A program made the position numbers and the translations under genes. The notes under the pieces are model-generated. The model saw nothing but the letters and a program-made list of their open reading frames with translations. It made no database searches and was not told the origin of the DNA. Source: Eubacteriales bacterium (GTDB lineage: Bacteria > Bacillota > Clostridia > Acetivibrionales > JANLFN01). From it: 64,000 nucleotides of DNA. The stretch covers positions 1-64,000 of the forward strand of contig JANLFN010000004.1 of the NCBI GenBank assembly GCA_024655885.1, read 5' to 3'. Shown piece after piece: positions 1-10,972 of this stretch (positions are counted from its first letter, which is position 1; the number at the start of each line of letters is the position of its first letter).

Positions 1-114
1 ATGCGCCTTTTCCTTTTTTATTCTCCCTTTTTTTACTTTATGTTTGTTTTTGCTCCCTGCTGAAATTCGCTGCATTTAACATAAGAAAGGCTGTAAATAT
101 GGGGTTTTGGCATA

Positions 115-139
115 ATGCGCAATAGAATAGTTTTACCAC
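115..139. repeat. 25-bp direct repeat, copy 1
   Basis: These 25 bases recur at 1007-1031 in the same orientation with one mismatch. The two copies flank the MarR-type gene, about 890 bp apart. The core reads ATGCGCAATAGAATAG. This copy lacks the inverted arm that makes copy 2 a hairpin. Function is unknown; it could be a regulator site or the scar of an insertion. Confidence 0.6.
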
Positions 140-267
140 CCTGTACTTCAGCACTCATAAGTTTCCCCTGAAAAATGCTTTCCTTATTTATATAATAGTG
201 TTGTACAAAAGATAACCTTATATCTCTATAAGGCTTAAAGTGGAACAAAATCGTTTTGTCCTTATCT

Positions 268-720
268 TTACGGCAGCTTCATCAAAACTTCATCAATTAC
301 ATTGAGGGCATGATAGAGTTCGGACAATTGATTCTCCGGTATAGTCTCAATCTTTTGCTTTAGCAGGTCAAACATCTCTTTATCTTTTTGATGCAAAAAA
401 TTCTTCCCTGCGGTGGTTAAATAAATGTATATAACGCGGCGGTCTTTTTCGCTGATTTCCCGTCCCAAAAATCCTGTTTCGATCAGCTTGTCTATTAAAG
501 GAGTGAGCTGTGATTTCGATATATACAATGCTTTTGCCAGTTCCGTCATAGTAAGCCTGTTCTCTTCGCACAGCAGAACTAGAACATAGTGCTGCAAAGG
601 ACTTAAAGTATGTTTGGTAACCTGTTCGACAGGCTTGATAATTTTTTTTTGAAATAAAGGCAACAAGCTCAATAAGTTTGCAGTTATGCGACACACATCA
701 TTGTTGTTTTCCACAATCAT
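268..720 (-). CDS. MarR-family transcriptional regulator
   Basis: This is a 150-residue winged-helix DNA-binding protein of the MarR type, which usually represses a neighbouring gene and responds to small phenolic or oxidative ligands. The middle of the protein carries the typical pattern LTMTELAKALYISKSQLTPL (recognition helix) followed by the wing with DRRVIYIYLT. I chose the ATG at 720 because an AAGGAG lies seven bases upstream; a TTG at 726 is an in-frame alternative. The gene stands alone between two copies of a 25-bp direct repeat. Its target cannot be read from the sequence. Confidence 0.85.
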   Translation of the reverse strand: MIVENNNDVCRITANLLSLLPLFQKKIIKPVEQVTKHTLSPLQHYVLVLLCEENRLTMTELAKALYISKSQLTPLIDKLIETGFLGREISEKDRRVIYIYLTTAGKNFLHQKDKEMFDLLKQKIETIPENQLSELYHALNVIDEVLMKLP

Positions 721-992
721 ATTCAAACTCCTTATATCTTTTGCAATTTGAATTGACAGTAATGGACCACAGCCCTATAATATAGTTAATAAATATTAAT
801 TATAAGTATTTATTTATATTTAATGTTTGTTACCTATATAAAACTTCTATTTTTATTTATTTTACCATGAAGTTATTTAAAAGTCTATGGACTAAGTTTT
901 TAGTATTTTAATGCCGGTTTAACCGGCACAACAGGGGCCTATAAATAATTGCAAAAACAATTTTTTATAATTGTGGAGCCCCGGCATAGAGC

Positions 993-1031
993 GGTGAAAT
1001 TATTTTATGCGCAATAGAATAGTTTCACCAC
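993..1031. repeat. 25-bp direct repeat copy 2 inside a hairpin
   Basis: Copy 2 of the repeat (1007-1031) is embedded in an inverted repeat. The left arm GGTGAAATTATT (993-1004) pairs with AATAGTTTCACC (1018-1029) with one G-U type mismatch, leaving a 13-base loop. It lies between the MarR gene and the groESL promoter. Confidence 0.55.
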
Positions 1032-1140
1032 AAATAATAAAATTTTGAAAAATATTGAGAAAATCAATGATATATGATTATCTATCCAGATAAATAGTGT
1101 AAATTCCCAAAATACCATATATTTTCGGAAAAACGCATAT

Positions 1141-1170
1141 TTGATAATAAATTAGGAATTATATTATATT
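1141..1170 (+). promoter_or_regulatory. groESL vegetative promoter
   Basis: TTGATA at 1141-1146 and TATATT at 1165-1170 are separated by 18 bases. They lie just upstream of the CIRCE operator, where the groESL promoter is normally found in Firmicutes. Confidence 0.6.
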
Positions 1171-1180
1171 ATAGATATAA

Positions 1181-1526
<346 letters not shown>

Positions 1527-1560
1527 ACCCGGACTCACGTCAAGGAACGGACCGGCTTGA

Positions 1561-1635
1561 GTTTAATGTTTAATGCTTGATTTCCATTCTTATCCCCCTG
1601 AAAATTACTTATACCCAAAACATTAAACCTTAAAC
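1561..1635. repeat. Inverted repeat between groES and groEL
   Basis: GTTTAATGTTTAATG at 1561-1575 and its near-perfect complement at 1621-1635 (one mismatch in 15) could fold the groES-groEL mRNA into a stem with a 45-base loop. No U-tract follows, so it is more likely a processing or stability element than a terminator. The right arm overlaps a SigB-like promoter on the minus strand. Confidence 0.5.
1611..1635 (-). promoter_or_regulatory. SigB-type promoter motif, antisense to groES
   Basis: On the minus strand this reads GTTTAA, a 13-base spacer, then GGGTAT, an exact match to the Bacillus SigB consensus. It points left, so a transcript would run antisense across groES. A sigB gene is present at 11361. 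Chance occurrence in AT-rich DNA cannot be excluded. Confidence 0.35.
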
Positions 1636-1702
1636 TTTTACATTCAGCCGAGGGATGGCAAATCTTACTCAACAATTATTACTTATAGCACTTATAGTAT
1701 AA

Positions 1703-3352
<1,650 letters not shown>

Positions 3353-3390
3353 TACCTCCTCCAGTAAATACGAATAGGAATATAGAAAAT

Positions 3391-3425
3391 AAAAAGGCTC
3401 ATGGTGTTCATGGGCCTTTTTATTT
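3391..3425 (+). terminator. groESL terminator
   Basis: AGGCTCATG and CATGGGCCT form a stem around a short loop, followed by TTTTTATTT. It lies about 40 bases after the groEL stop codon. Confidence 0.8.
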
Positions 3426-3596
3426 CCCGTCTTTATACTGTTTGGGGGCATTTCCCATGGGCCTTACCTAATGATTGTGCTATATTCTGCAATGAATTTT
3501 TTGGCGGTTTCACCTGTTCCCACTTTTCCCCCGTTTTATCTTTAATGATTTAATGCTATAATTTTTATATACAAGAAGAATAATGGGGGTCATGTC

Positions 3597-5357
3597 TTGA
3601 AGAAAAGAGGTCCGACTGTTTTAATCATTCTTTTTATCGCCGGTTGCGCTGCAGTGCTTTACTGGCTGTACATACCCAATAGCAAAACGGTTCCTGCCTT
3701 TGATGAAGGTACGACCAGCCTGGTTGTGGGAGGAGACATTGTCACCTCCAGGGTTTCTCCCGAAATTGTGGATGAGCAGATTCTTTTGCCCTTGGACCTC
3801 GTGAAAAAATATTTTGACCCCAATATATACTGGGACGGCAAAGCAAAAAAGGTAACCATAACCACCAGGGATAAAGTGATAAGGATGAAAACCGAAAGCT
3901 TAAGCGCCCTGATCAATAATAAGCCTGTAAGCCTCAACATCCCTGTTTCGGAGAAAGGCGGCACCGTGCTTATCCCCATAGAATTCCTGAGCGACTTCTA
4001 CAACATAAAAACCACCTATATCAAAGAAAACAACGTAATTGTCATAGACTACAAAAACAGCCCTATACAGCTTGCCCGCCCTATAAGTGAAAAAGCGGTC
4101 ATGAGAAACGGCCGCTCCATCCATAATCCCATAGTAAAAAATATGGGCACCCGGGGCGGTGAAGCAGGGGATGCGGCCTTAAGGATTTTCGGAGAGTACG
4201 ACCGATGGTACAAAGTGCGTGCGTCCGACGGAACCGTGGGTTTTATAGAGAAGCGCTTTGTCTCTGTAAGTCCCCCGGTGGTACCGGAAGCGCCGGCAAC
4301 AGACACAAGCACTCCCCCCTGGAAGCCCGCAAAGGGGAAAATAAATCTTGTGTGGGAGTTTGATTACGGTGAGGGACCCGATGTCTCAAAAATCAAAAAG
4401 ATGGATGGACTTGACGTTGTCTCCCCTACCTGGTTTCACATCGCCGATGAAAAAGGAAACATAAGCAACAGAGCCGACATTAAATATGTCAATTGGGCTC
4501 ATAAAAACGGTTATAAGGTATGGGCCCTCTTAAACAACGATGTCAGCCCCGCCACCACCGGCAAGTTTTTAAACAATACGGATGTCCGTGACTATATTAT
4601 GAGGCAGGTGCTTTCCTACGCTTCCCTCTATAAGCTGGACGGGATAAACATTGATTTTGAAAACATCAACGTGGGAGATAAGGATGCTTTAACCCAGTTT
4701 GTGAGAGAAATAACCCCCCTGCTGAAGAACCAAGGTCTTGTGGTGTCTATGGACGTGGGAGTTCCCGACGGGAGTGAAAATTATTCCCTGTGCTACGACT
4801 TTAAAGCCCTTGGACAGATAGTGGATTATATCATGTTAATGGCGTACGACCAGCATTGGACCAGCAGCCCCCAAGCCGGCTCCACCGCTCAGATTACCTG
4901 GGTGGAGCAAAAGCTGAAAAAGACTCTCCAATCCGTTCCCCAACAAAAGCTGATCCTGGGCCTGCCTTTTTATACGCGCCTGTGGAAGGAAGACACCGGC
5001 AAGGACGGCAAAACAACCGTAACCTGCCTGAAATCCCTGTCCATGGAAGACTCCAAAAAGCTGGTGGAGGACAATCATGTCCAGGCGAAATGGGATGAGG
5101 AAAGCGGTCAATTCTATGCACAATACGAGAAAGATAACTCAATCTATAAAATCTGGCTGGAGGATGAAAATTCAATTAACCTTAAATCCTCCCTGGTGCA
5201 AAAATACGGTCTTGCAGGCGCCGCTTCATGGAGAAGGAACTTTGAGACTCCTTCAATCTGGGAGGTTCTGAATAAAAACCTGAAGGGGATTTCCAGCTAT
5301 CAGGAATGGATTGCGGCAAACGGAGGTAAAAAGTATTCCTACAACCCGCTTAACTAA
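3597..5357 (+). CDS. Glycoside hydrolase family 18 protein with cell-wall domains
   Basis: This 586-residue exported or membrane-anchored GH18 protein likely cuts N-acetylglucosamine bonds in peptidoglycan or chitin. A hydrophobic segment lies at residues 8-24. Then come a copper-amine-oxidase-N-like stalk domain (about 40-160), an SH3-like domain (about 165-225), a Pro/Thr linker, and the GH18 barrel (about 250-560). The catalytic signature DGINIDFE spans residues 348-355, with Glu355 as proton donor. The start is TTG at 3597, since the nearby ATG at 3592 hits a stop at once, and a GGGGG site precedes it. The layout resembles spore-cortex or cell-wall glucosaminidases of the YaaH/SleL type, but the true substrate is not shown. 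Confidence 0.85.
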   Translation: MKKRGPTVLIILFIAGCAAVLYWLYIPNSKTVPAFDEGTTSLVVGGDIVTSRVSPEIVDEQILLPLDLVKKYFDPNIYWDGKAKKVTITTRDKVIRMKTESLSALINNKPVSLNIPVSEKGGTVLIPIEFLSDFYNIKTTYIKENNVIVIDYKNSPIQLARPISEKAVMRNGRSIHNPIVKNMGTRGGEAGDAALRIFGEYDRWYKVRASDGTVGFIEKRFVSVSPPVVPEAPATDTSTPPWKPAKGKINLVWEFDYGEGPDVSKIKKMDGLDVVSPTWFHIADEKGNISNRADIKYVNWAHKNGYKVWALLNNDVSPATTGKFLNNTDVRDYIMRQVLSYASLYKLDGINIDFENINVGDKDALTQFVREITPLLKNQGLVVSMDVGVPDGSENYSLCYDFKALGQIVDYIMLMAYDQHWTSSPQAGSTAQITWVEQKLKKTLQSVPQQKLILGLPFYTRLWKEDTGKDGKTTVTCLKSLSMEDSKKLVEDNHVQAKWDEESGQFYAQYEKDNSIYKIWLEDENSINLKSSLVQKYGLAGAASWRRNFETPSIWEVLNKNLKGISSYQEWIAANGGKKYSYNPLN

Positions 5358-5362
5358 AATAT

Positions 5363-5391
5363 TTGACATCCCCGGATTATTAATGTAAAAT
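5363..5391 (+). promoter_or_regulatory. Promoter of the IMP dehydrogenase gene
   Basis: TTGACA at 5363-5368 and TAAAAT at 5386-5391 with a 17-base spacer. It implies a leader of about 130 nt before the start codon; I recognise no riboswitch in that leader. Confidence 0.6.
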
Positions 5392-5524
5392 TTTCTTTAA
5401 ACTATTATGACACTAGTTTTCTACGCATTCAGATTAGGGATGCGCTCATAGATTACTTTGATAAAATTTCTTTTTTAGACATGCGATGCAATAAATTCTG
5501 TGTGCTTTGTAAGGAGGAAATGAA

Positions 5525-7027
5525 ATGGCTTTTTTTTACAGTGAGCCTTCAAGAACTTTTAATGAATATCTTCTAATACCAAATTTGACCAGGAAAGACT
5601 GCATTTCAGAAAATGTGGTTCTAAAGACCCCTATAGTAAGATTCAAGGAGGGCGAAAAGTCCCCCCTGGAAATTAACCTTCCCTTTGCTTCAGCCATCAT
5701 GCAGTCGGTGTCCGACCACAACATGGCCATTGCTCTCGCAAGGTGCGGAGGCATATCCTTTATCTACGCATCCCAGCCTGTGGAAAAGCAGGCTGAAATG
5801 GTGAGCAAGGTAAAAAAGTATAAAGCCGGCTTTGTCATAAGCGACTCCAACCTGACGCCGGAAAACACCCTGGAGGATGTTGTATCGCTCAAGGAAAAGA
5901 CGGGCCATTCCACCATTGCAGTCACCGAAAACGGTTTGCCCACGGGCCGCCTGCTTGGTATAGTAACAAGCAGGGATTACAGGCTGAGCAGGTATCCTTT
6001 AAGTATGAAGGTGAAGGAGTTTATGACGCCCTTCTCTTCTCTTATATACGGCAAGGAAGGCGTTACATTGAAGGAAGCCAATGATATGATATGGGCCCAT
6101 AAGCTGAACTGCCTCCCTATCATAGACAATAATCAGAACCTCCTATACCTTGTCTTTAGAAAGGATTACGACAGTCACAAAGAAAACCCCAATGAACTGC
6201 TGGACCGGAACAAGAGGCTTATAACCGGGGCAGGAATAAATACAAGGGATTACAGGGAAAGGGTGCCGGCACTTGTGGACGCCGGCGTGGATATCCTCTG
6301 CATAGACTCCTCCGATGGCTACAGCGAGTGGCAAAACGATACCATAAGATATATAAAGGAAGAATACAACGGGGCCGTAAAGGTTGGAGCAGGCAATGTA
6401 GTTGACCGGGAAGGTTTTTTATACCTTGCGGAAGCGGGAGCGGACTTTGTAAAGGTGGGAATAGGCGGCGGCTCCATCTGCATCACCAGAGAGCAGAAAG
6501 GGATTGGGCGTGGCCAGGCAACAGCCGTTATCGAAGTGGCCCAGGCCAGGGATGAATATTTCAAGAAAACGGGGATTTATGTGCCCATCTGTTCGGACGG
6601 CGGCATAGTGCATGACTACCACATCGTTCTGGCGCTGGCCATGGGGGCCGATTTTGTAATGCTGGGCAGGTACTTCGCAAGGTTTGACGAAAGCCCGGGA
6701 AGGAAGCTCAAGGTGGGTGGAAACTTCGTGAAGGAATACTGGGGTGAAGGCTCAAACCGCGCGCGCAACTGGCAGCGATATGACCTTGGAAGCGGACAGA
6801 AGCTGGAATTTGAGGAAGGCGTGGATTCCTATGTGCCCTATGCCGGCAAGCTGAAAGACAACCTGGATATAACCGTAAGCAAGATCAAGTCCACCATGTG
6901 CAACTGCGGTGCCCTCACCATAAAGGAGCTGCAAAAAAATGCGCGGATTTCACTGGTGTCGGCCACCAGCATTATAGAGGGCGGAGCTCATGATGTAATC
7001 CTAAAGGAGAGCGATTTCTCTTCATAA
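5525..7027 (+). CDS. guaB: IMP dehydrogenase, protozoan (Tritrichomonas)-like type
   Basis: Converts IMP to XMP with NAD, the committed step of GMP synthesis. It has 500 residues: a TIM barrel interrupted by a CBS pair (about residues 100-220). The loop [17 protein letters not shown] places the catalytic cysteine at residue 319. The flap segment NWQRYDLG places the Arg-Tyr pair at 418-419. From memory, these numbers and long stretches of sequence match Tritrichomonas foetus IMPDH better than the usual bacterial GuaB. TREQKGIG replaces the usual TTRxVxGVG pattern. The ATG follows AAGGAGG. No other purine gene is adjacent, although purC lies in the his operon. Confidence 0.93.
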   Translation: MAFFYSEPSRTFNEYLLIPNLTRKDCISENVVLKTPIVRFKEGEKSPLEINLPFASAIMQSVSDHNMAIALARCGGISFIYASQPVEKQAEMVSKVKKYKAGFVISDSNLTPENTLEDVVSLKEKTGHSTIAVTENGLPTGRLLGIVTSRDYRLSRYPLSMKVKEFMTPFSSLIYGKEGVTLKEANDMIWAHKLNCLPIIDNNQNLLYLVFRKDYDSHKENPNELLDRNKRLITGAGINTRDYRERVPALVDAGVDILCIDSSDGYSEWQNDTIRYIKEEYNGAVKVGAGNVVDREGFLYLAEAGADFVKVGIGGGSICITREQKGIGRGQATAVIEVAQARDEYFKKTGIYVPICSDGGIVHDYHIVLALAMGADFVMLGRYFARFDESPGRKLKVGGNFVKEYWGEGSNRARNWQRYDLGSGQKLEFEEGVDSYVPYAGKLKDNLDITVSKIKSTMCNCGALTIKELQKNARISLVSATSIIEGGAHDVILKESDFSS

Positions 7028-7043
7028 AGGGATGGATTTTCCA

Positions 7044-7072
7044 TTTTTTGGCCGGTCGGACCGGCCAAAAAA
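7044..7072. repeat. Perfect palindrome after guaB
   Basis: T6-GGCCGGTC followed by its complement and A6 forms a strong stem 17 bases after the guaB stop. A stretch of A rather than T follows the stem on both strands. It is therefore not a textbook terminator, although the A/T arms could pair. Confidence 0.6.
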
Positions 7073-7128
7073 CTTGCATATTCCGGTACATACTTAAATA
7101 CAAATAGATAGCAAAACAAATTTAAGGG

Positions 7129-8148
7129 ATGAAAAGCAGTTATATGAGCGATTTTGCTTTGGTCATCTGTCCCAGGGAGAACCCGGAATTGCTAAAGAAG
7201 GATTTTTTCCAAAAAATATTTTCCAGTATATTTCATCTGTTAAAAAAGAAGCCCGAACCTGCCGGTCTTACCAGAAAAGTTGAAATTGACGAGAATCTCG
7301 GGGTTTACGTCATCACTCTTCCCTACACCATAAACCAGCTGAAAAAATTGAAAGAAAAAAAACTCAAGGCTACAGGTATGCTTATTTCAGGCATATGCGT
7401 CCAAAACAGGGCGGAAGATTGTTTCCTACCCCAACAGGTCAGGGACATATGCCTTTTTGAAGGATGCAAATACAACCCCTATAAGGGGAAATTTCTATAC
7501 AGGTCCCTCCTCCCCAACCTTTTAAGCCAGATCAGCCATAAGAGAGGAATGAAAACAGGGGATGTGGATATTGCCGTTGTCCAGGGGGAAAGCCATGAGG
7601 AGCTGAATGCGGTTTTGTGGCTCATTTCTCCCCACATAAAATACGTGACAGTGGTTGTCAATGACAAAAAAGCAGTAGAAACCATGCTTGAGCAATTATA
7701 CAGTGAAACCGGGCTGTCGGTTGGAGTCACCGAGGACTATGCAGCAGGCATGAAGGATGCGGATTTTATTATCAACCTGGGAGGGCTCAGGTCCTCGCCT
7801 CCATACCCTAAAATGGCGCCCTCCGCCGTTGTGCTCAACTGCGGGGAGCGGGATATAACCGATTTGCCGTCGAATAACATCATAGTCAACGGCATACAGG
7901 TGAATCTTCCTTCCAATATATTATTCCAGTTTGACAAAGGAATATACGAGTATTTCAGCAAGCAGGAGCTATCCGAAATCCTTCTCCTGCACAGGTTAGG
8001 CATCCGACAGGAGACACCCGGCATTTATGGCAGCCATGAAGCCATGAGAAAAATTTCGGAAGAGTTTGTAAAATGTGGTTTTAAGGTCACCGGGTTTGCC
8101 GGAAGGCACGGATACCTCAAAATGGAGGATATGGAAACCCTCCGGTAG
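7129..8148 (+). CDS. Conserved-looking protein of unknown function
   Basis: I do not recognise this 339-residue protein. It is soluble, with no signal peptide or membrane segment. The N-terminal third is basic (KKKPEPAG, KLKEKKLKATG). The middle (about residues 145-225) alternates strands and helices in a Rossmann-like way: DVDIAVVQGES, KYVTVVVNDKK, DADFIINLGG. A short run with Cys-Val-Gln and Asp-Ile-Cys near residues 88-110 could bind metal but is not conclusive. The ATG at 7129 has its purine-rich site directly abutting it, so the ATG at 7144 (MSDFALVICPREN) may be the true start. A stand-alone gene between guaB and the greA promoter. Confidence 0.6.
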   Translation: MKSSYMSDFALVICPRENPELLKKDFFQKIFSSIFHLLKKKPEPAGLTRKVEIDENLGVYVITLPYTINQLKKLKEKKLKATGMLISGICVQNRAEDCFLPQQVRDICLFEGCKYNPYKGKFLYRSLLPNLLSQISHKRGMKTGDVDIAVVQGESHEELNAVLWLISPHIKYVTVVVNDKKAVETMLEQLYSETGLSVGVTEDYAAGMKDADFIINLGGLRSSPPYPKMAPSAVVLNCGERDITDLPSNNIIVNGIQVNLPSNILFQFDKGIYEYFSKQELSEILLLHRLGIRQETPGIYGSHEAMRKISEEFVKCGFKVTGFAGRHGYLKMEDMETLR

Positions 8149-8241
8149 CCCATGGAAGCCCCATGCCATCCCCATAGGGGAAAAGGCTTGTCGAAACGCA
8201 AAATAAATTTTGCGGCCGCGCGTATATGTTAAATAGACTTC

Positions 8242-8270
8242 TTGACAAGGGATAGTTTGTATTCTATAAT
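8242..8270 (+). promoter_or_regulatory. Consensus SigA promoter of greA-lysS
   Basis: TTGACA at 8242-8247 and TATAAT at 8265-8270 with a 17-base spacer, a perfect vegetative promoter. It lies about 235 bases upstream of the greA start. Confidence 0.85.
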
Positions 8271-8276
8271 AGTGTA

Positions 8277-8504
8277 AACAAAAACGAATTGTTAATTTTA
8301 GGCACTGTTTGTCAATATCAGTGCTGTTTATATTTCTAGTTGAATGAAGTGCAAACCGGCCGGGGAGTTTTCTGTTTAGCCGGTTTGTCCGGTTGTTCCG
8401 CAGCTTTTCCCCAAGCAAAAACAGGATGGGAGCAGCCAGAATAATTAGGACATAAATGCATATATTATCAAAAAATCTTTTTAAGTAAAGGAGAGGCTTC
8501 AAAT
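8277..8504 (+). other. Long structured 5' leader of greA
   Basis: About 228 nt separate the predicted transcription start from greA. A stem can form between CAAACCGG near 8353 and CCGGTTTG near 8380, followed by further CCGGTTG sequence. No T-box signature and no riboswitch that I recognise is present. The 8149-8241 stretch upstream of the promoter holds nothing recognisable. Confidence 0.45.
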
Positions 8505-8981
8505 ATGGCCAACAAGGAAGTTGTACTGACTTACGAGGGCTTAAAAAAATTAGAAGAAGAACTGGAATATCTCAAGGGTATTAAAAGAAGAGAAGTAGCG
8601 GAAAGAATCAAACAGGCACTTTCATTTGGGGATATATCGGAAAACTCTGAGTATGATGAGGCAAAAAATGAGCAAGCCCAGGTGGAAGGTCGGATAGCCC
8701 AGTTAGAGACCATGTTAAAGCACGCCAAGGTAATCGATGAGGATGAGGTCAACACCGAGGTTGTCAGTCTTGGTTCAAAGGTAAAGCTTCTGGACATGGA
8801 ATTCAACGAAGAAGTGCAGTATTTTATTGTTGGCTCCGCTGAAGCCGACCCCAGCAAATTCAAAATTTCAAACGAGTCCCCTGTGGGCAGCGCCCTTATA
8901 GGGAAAAAAACCGGGAGCATCGTTGAAGTCACTGTACCTGACGGGGTTATAAAGTTCAAAATTTTAGAAATTCACAAGTAA
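8505..8981 (+). CDS. greA: Transcription elongation factor GreA
   Basis: Rescues backtracked RNA polymerase by stimulating its intrinsic RNA cleavage. It has 158 residues: an N-terminal antiparallel coiled coil (about 1-75) and a C-terminal FKBP-like domain (about 80-155). The coiled-coil tip [16 protein letters not shown] carries the acidic residues that reach the polymerase active site. The ATG follows AAAGGAG. It is followed by lysS, with a promoter-like sequence and hairpin in between. Confidence 0.96.
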   Translation: MANKEVVLTYEGLKKLEEELEYLKGIKRREVAERIKQALSFGDISENSEYDEAKNEQAQVEGRIAQLETMLKHAKVIDEDEVNTEVVSLGSKVKLLDMEFNEEVQYFIVGSAEADPSKFKISNESPVGSALIGKKTGSIVEVTVPDGVIKFKILEIHK

Positions 8982-8986
8982 AAATA

Positions 8987-9016
8987 TTGTACTATTAATT
9001 TAATTTAAGATATAAT
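8987..9016 (+). promoter_or_regulatory. Possible lysS promoter
   Basis: TTGTAC at 8987-8992 and TATAAT at 9011-9016 with an 18-base spacer, between greA and lysS. A transcript from here would begin almost at the hairpin at 9024. Confidence 0.45.
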
Positions 9017-9023
9017 GGATTAG

Positions 9024-9059
9024 AAATAACAGTTTACAGTGAATGTAAACTGTTATTTT
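9024..9059 (+). terminator. Hairpin between greA and lysS
   Basis: A 15-bp perfect stem AAATAACAGTTTACA / TGTAAACTGTTATTT with a five-base loop, then TTG. It could end the greA transcript or cap the 5' end of lysS mRNA. Confidence 0.6.
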
Positions 9060-9090
9060 GTAATTCTTACTTTTATTTAGGAGGACTTAT

Positions 9091-10584
9091 ATGTCGGATA
9101 ACGTGGATAACAGCCCGGAACTGCAGGATATGAACGAATTATTGAGGATCAGAAGGATCAAACTGCAAGAGTTAAAGGAAAATGGCCGGGATCCTTTCAA
9201 AATAGTCAAGTATGATGTAACCAATTCATCGGAGGAAATCATCGGCAGCTTTGATACTATGGAAGGCAAATTCGTCTCCATCGCCGGAAGAGTAATGTCG
9301 AAAAGAGGTATGGGCAAAGCCAGCTTCTGTGATGTCCAGGACAGGGACGGCAAGATACAGGTTTATGTAAGGATGGACGAAGTCGGAGAAGAATACTACG
9401 AGGAGTTCAAAAAGTACGACATAGGCGATGTGGTCGGTGTAAAAGGCACTGTCTTCAAAACCCATAAAGGGGAAATTTCGGTCAAGGCAAAGGAAATAAC
9501 CCTCCTTTCCAAATCCCTGCAGCTTCTGCCTGAAAAGTGGCATGGCTTGAAGGACATGGATTTAAGATACAGGCAAAGGTATGTGGACCTTATTGTCAAC
9601 CCGGAGGTGAGGAAAACCTTTATAGTCCGGAGCAAAATTATCAAGGCCATAAGAAAGTTCCTGGACGACAGGGGTTTTCTGGAGGTAGATACTCCCCTCT
9701 TGAACACCATACCCGGAGGAGCGGCCGCAAGGCCATTCATTACGCACCATAACACCCTGGATATCGATTTATATTTGAGAATTGCTCCCGAGTTGTACTT
9801 AAAGCGTCTTATCGTAGGCGGTCTGGAAAAAGTCTATGAAATGGGCAGGATGTTCAGGAATGAGGGTATGTCCATAAAGCATAATCCGGAATTCACCCTG
9901 ATGGAGGTATACGAAGCCTATACCGATTACCGGGGAATGGCGGAATTAACTGAAAACCTCATTTCAACCGTAGCCAATGAAGTTCTCGGAACCACCAAGG
10001 TGGTATACCAGGGCCAGGAAATAGACCTCACTCCTCCATGGACCCGGATGACAATGACTGAAGCGGTTAAAAAGTACACCGGTATTGATTTTGACACGGT
10101 GAGCTCCCATGAGGAAGCACGCAAAATAGCACTGGAAAAAAAGGTTGAAATAAAAGGCAATTTAACCAAAGGTGAAATCCTCAGTCTGATGTTTGAGGAG
10201 TTTGTGGAAGAACATCTGGTACAGCCCACTTTCATCCTGGACTATCCGGTGGAGGTTTCGCCCCTGACAAAAAGGAAGCCGGACAAGCCTGAACTGACCG
10301 AGAGGTTTGAAGTATTCATCGCCTGCAGGGAAATGGCAAACGCCTATTCCGAATTAAACGATCCTATAGACCAGAGGGAGCGGTTTGTAAACCAGATGAA
10401 AAAAAGGGAAGCAGGGGACGAAGAGGCCAATATGATGGATGAGGATTTTATCACTGCCCTGGAGTACGGCATGCCTCCCACAGGCGGCTTAGGCATCGGC
10501 ATAGACCGGCTTGTAATGCTTCTTACTGACTCATATTCCATCAGGGACGTAATATTGTTCCCTACCATGAAACCCAGGGATTAA
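9091..10584 (+). CDS. lysS: Lysyl-tRNA synthetase (class II)
   Basis: Charges tRNA-Lys with lysine using ATP. It has 497 residues: an N-terminal OB-fold anticodon-binding domain (about 60-160), then the class II catalytic core. Motif 2 ([13 protein letters not shown]) and motif 3 ([15 protein letters not shown] near the C-terminus) are intact. The ATG follows AGGAGG. The gene sits directly after greA, a common pairing in Clostridia. No T-box was found upstream. Confidence 0.97.
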   Translation: MSDNVDNSPELQDMNELLRIRRIKLQELKENGRDPFKIVKYDVTNSSEEIIGSFDTMEGKFVSIAGRVMSKRGMGKASFCDVQDRDGKIQVYVRMDEVGEEYYEEFKKYDIGDVVGVKGTVFKTHKGEISVKAKEITLLSKSLQLLPEKWHGLKDMDLRYRQRYVDLIVNPEVRKTFIVRSKIIKAIRKFLDDRGFLEVDTPLLNTIPGGAAARPFITHHNTLDIDLYLRIAPELYLKRLIVGGLEKVYEMGRMFRNEGMSIKHNPEFTLMEVYEAYTDYRGMAELTENLISTVANEVLGTTKVVYQGQEIDLTPPWTRMTMTEAVKKYTGIDFDTVSSHEEARKIALEKKVEIKGNLTKGEILSLMFEEFVEEHLVQPTFILDYPVEVSPLTKRKPDKPELTERFEVFIACREMANAYSELNDPIDQRERFVNQMKKREAGDEEANMMDEDFITALEYGMPPTGGLGIGIDRLVMLLTDSYSIRDVILFPTMKPRD

Positions 10585-10643
10585 GGCGGTACGCCGGCCG
10601 ACGGCAAGCGAGAATTAATTTTTTATAAGGAGGGTTTATAGCA

Positions 10644-10961
10644 ATGTCTAGTGAGTTAAAAATAAGGGAAGAGCAGTTAAGCGATTCAATGACGGTTTAT
10701 ATTTCCGGAGAAGTGGATATATATACCTCTCAGGCTCTAAAAGACAAGCTGTACGAAATCATTGACTCCACTCCCACCGACCTGGTCATTGACTGCAGAG
10801 AGCTGAAGTATATAGACAGCACCGGATTGGGCATATTCGTAGGTGCTTTAAAGAAAGCGAAGCAGCGTGAAAAGAAAATATGCATATCCAATCTTAAAGA
10901 AAACATAAAAAAGCTGTTTATAATTACAGGGCTGGATAAGCTGTTTATAATAAAGGAGTGA
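10644..10961 (+). CDS. rsbV: Anti-sigma factor antagonist (STAS domain), RsbV type
   Basis: A 105-residue single STAS-domain protein. In its unphosphorylated form such a protein binds the anti-sigma kinase and frees the sigma factor. The phospho-acceptor motif YIDSTGLGIFVG puts the target serine at residue 59. AAGGAGGG precedes the ATG by a good distance. Its stop overlaps the Shine-Dalgarno zone of the anti-sigma gene, and sigB follows. This order (antagonist, anti-sigma, sigma) matches rsbV-rsbW-sigB. The same family includes SpoIIAA, but the sigma factor here is SigB-like. Confidence 0.88.
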   Translation: MSSELKIREEQLSDSMTVYISGEVDIYTSQALKDKLYEIIDSTPTDLVIDCRELKYIDSTGLGIFVGALKKAKQREKKICISNLKENIKKLFIITGLDKLFIIKE

Positions 10962-10972
10962 CAGGTGCCGCA

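Larger units (their letters stand above)
721..1180. other. Intergenic region between marR-like gene and groES promoter
   Basis: About 460 AT-rich bases without a convincing gene. It holds the start region of the minus-strand MarR gene, a short GCCGG-TTTAA-CCGGC hairpin near 911-926, and repeat copy 2. I see no RNA gene in it. Confidence 0.6.

Noticed and set aside
33-158. A 41-codon minus-strand frame (MSAEVQGGKT...) with an AGGGG site
   Set aside because: It includes the 25-bp direct repeat and has no recognisable similarity; more likely chance than a gene.
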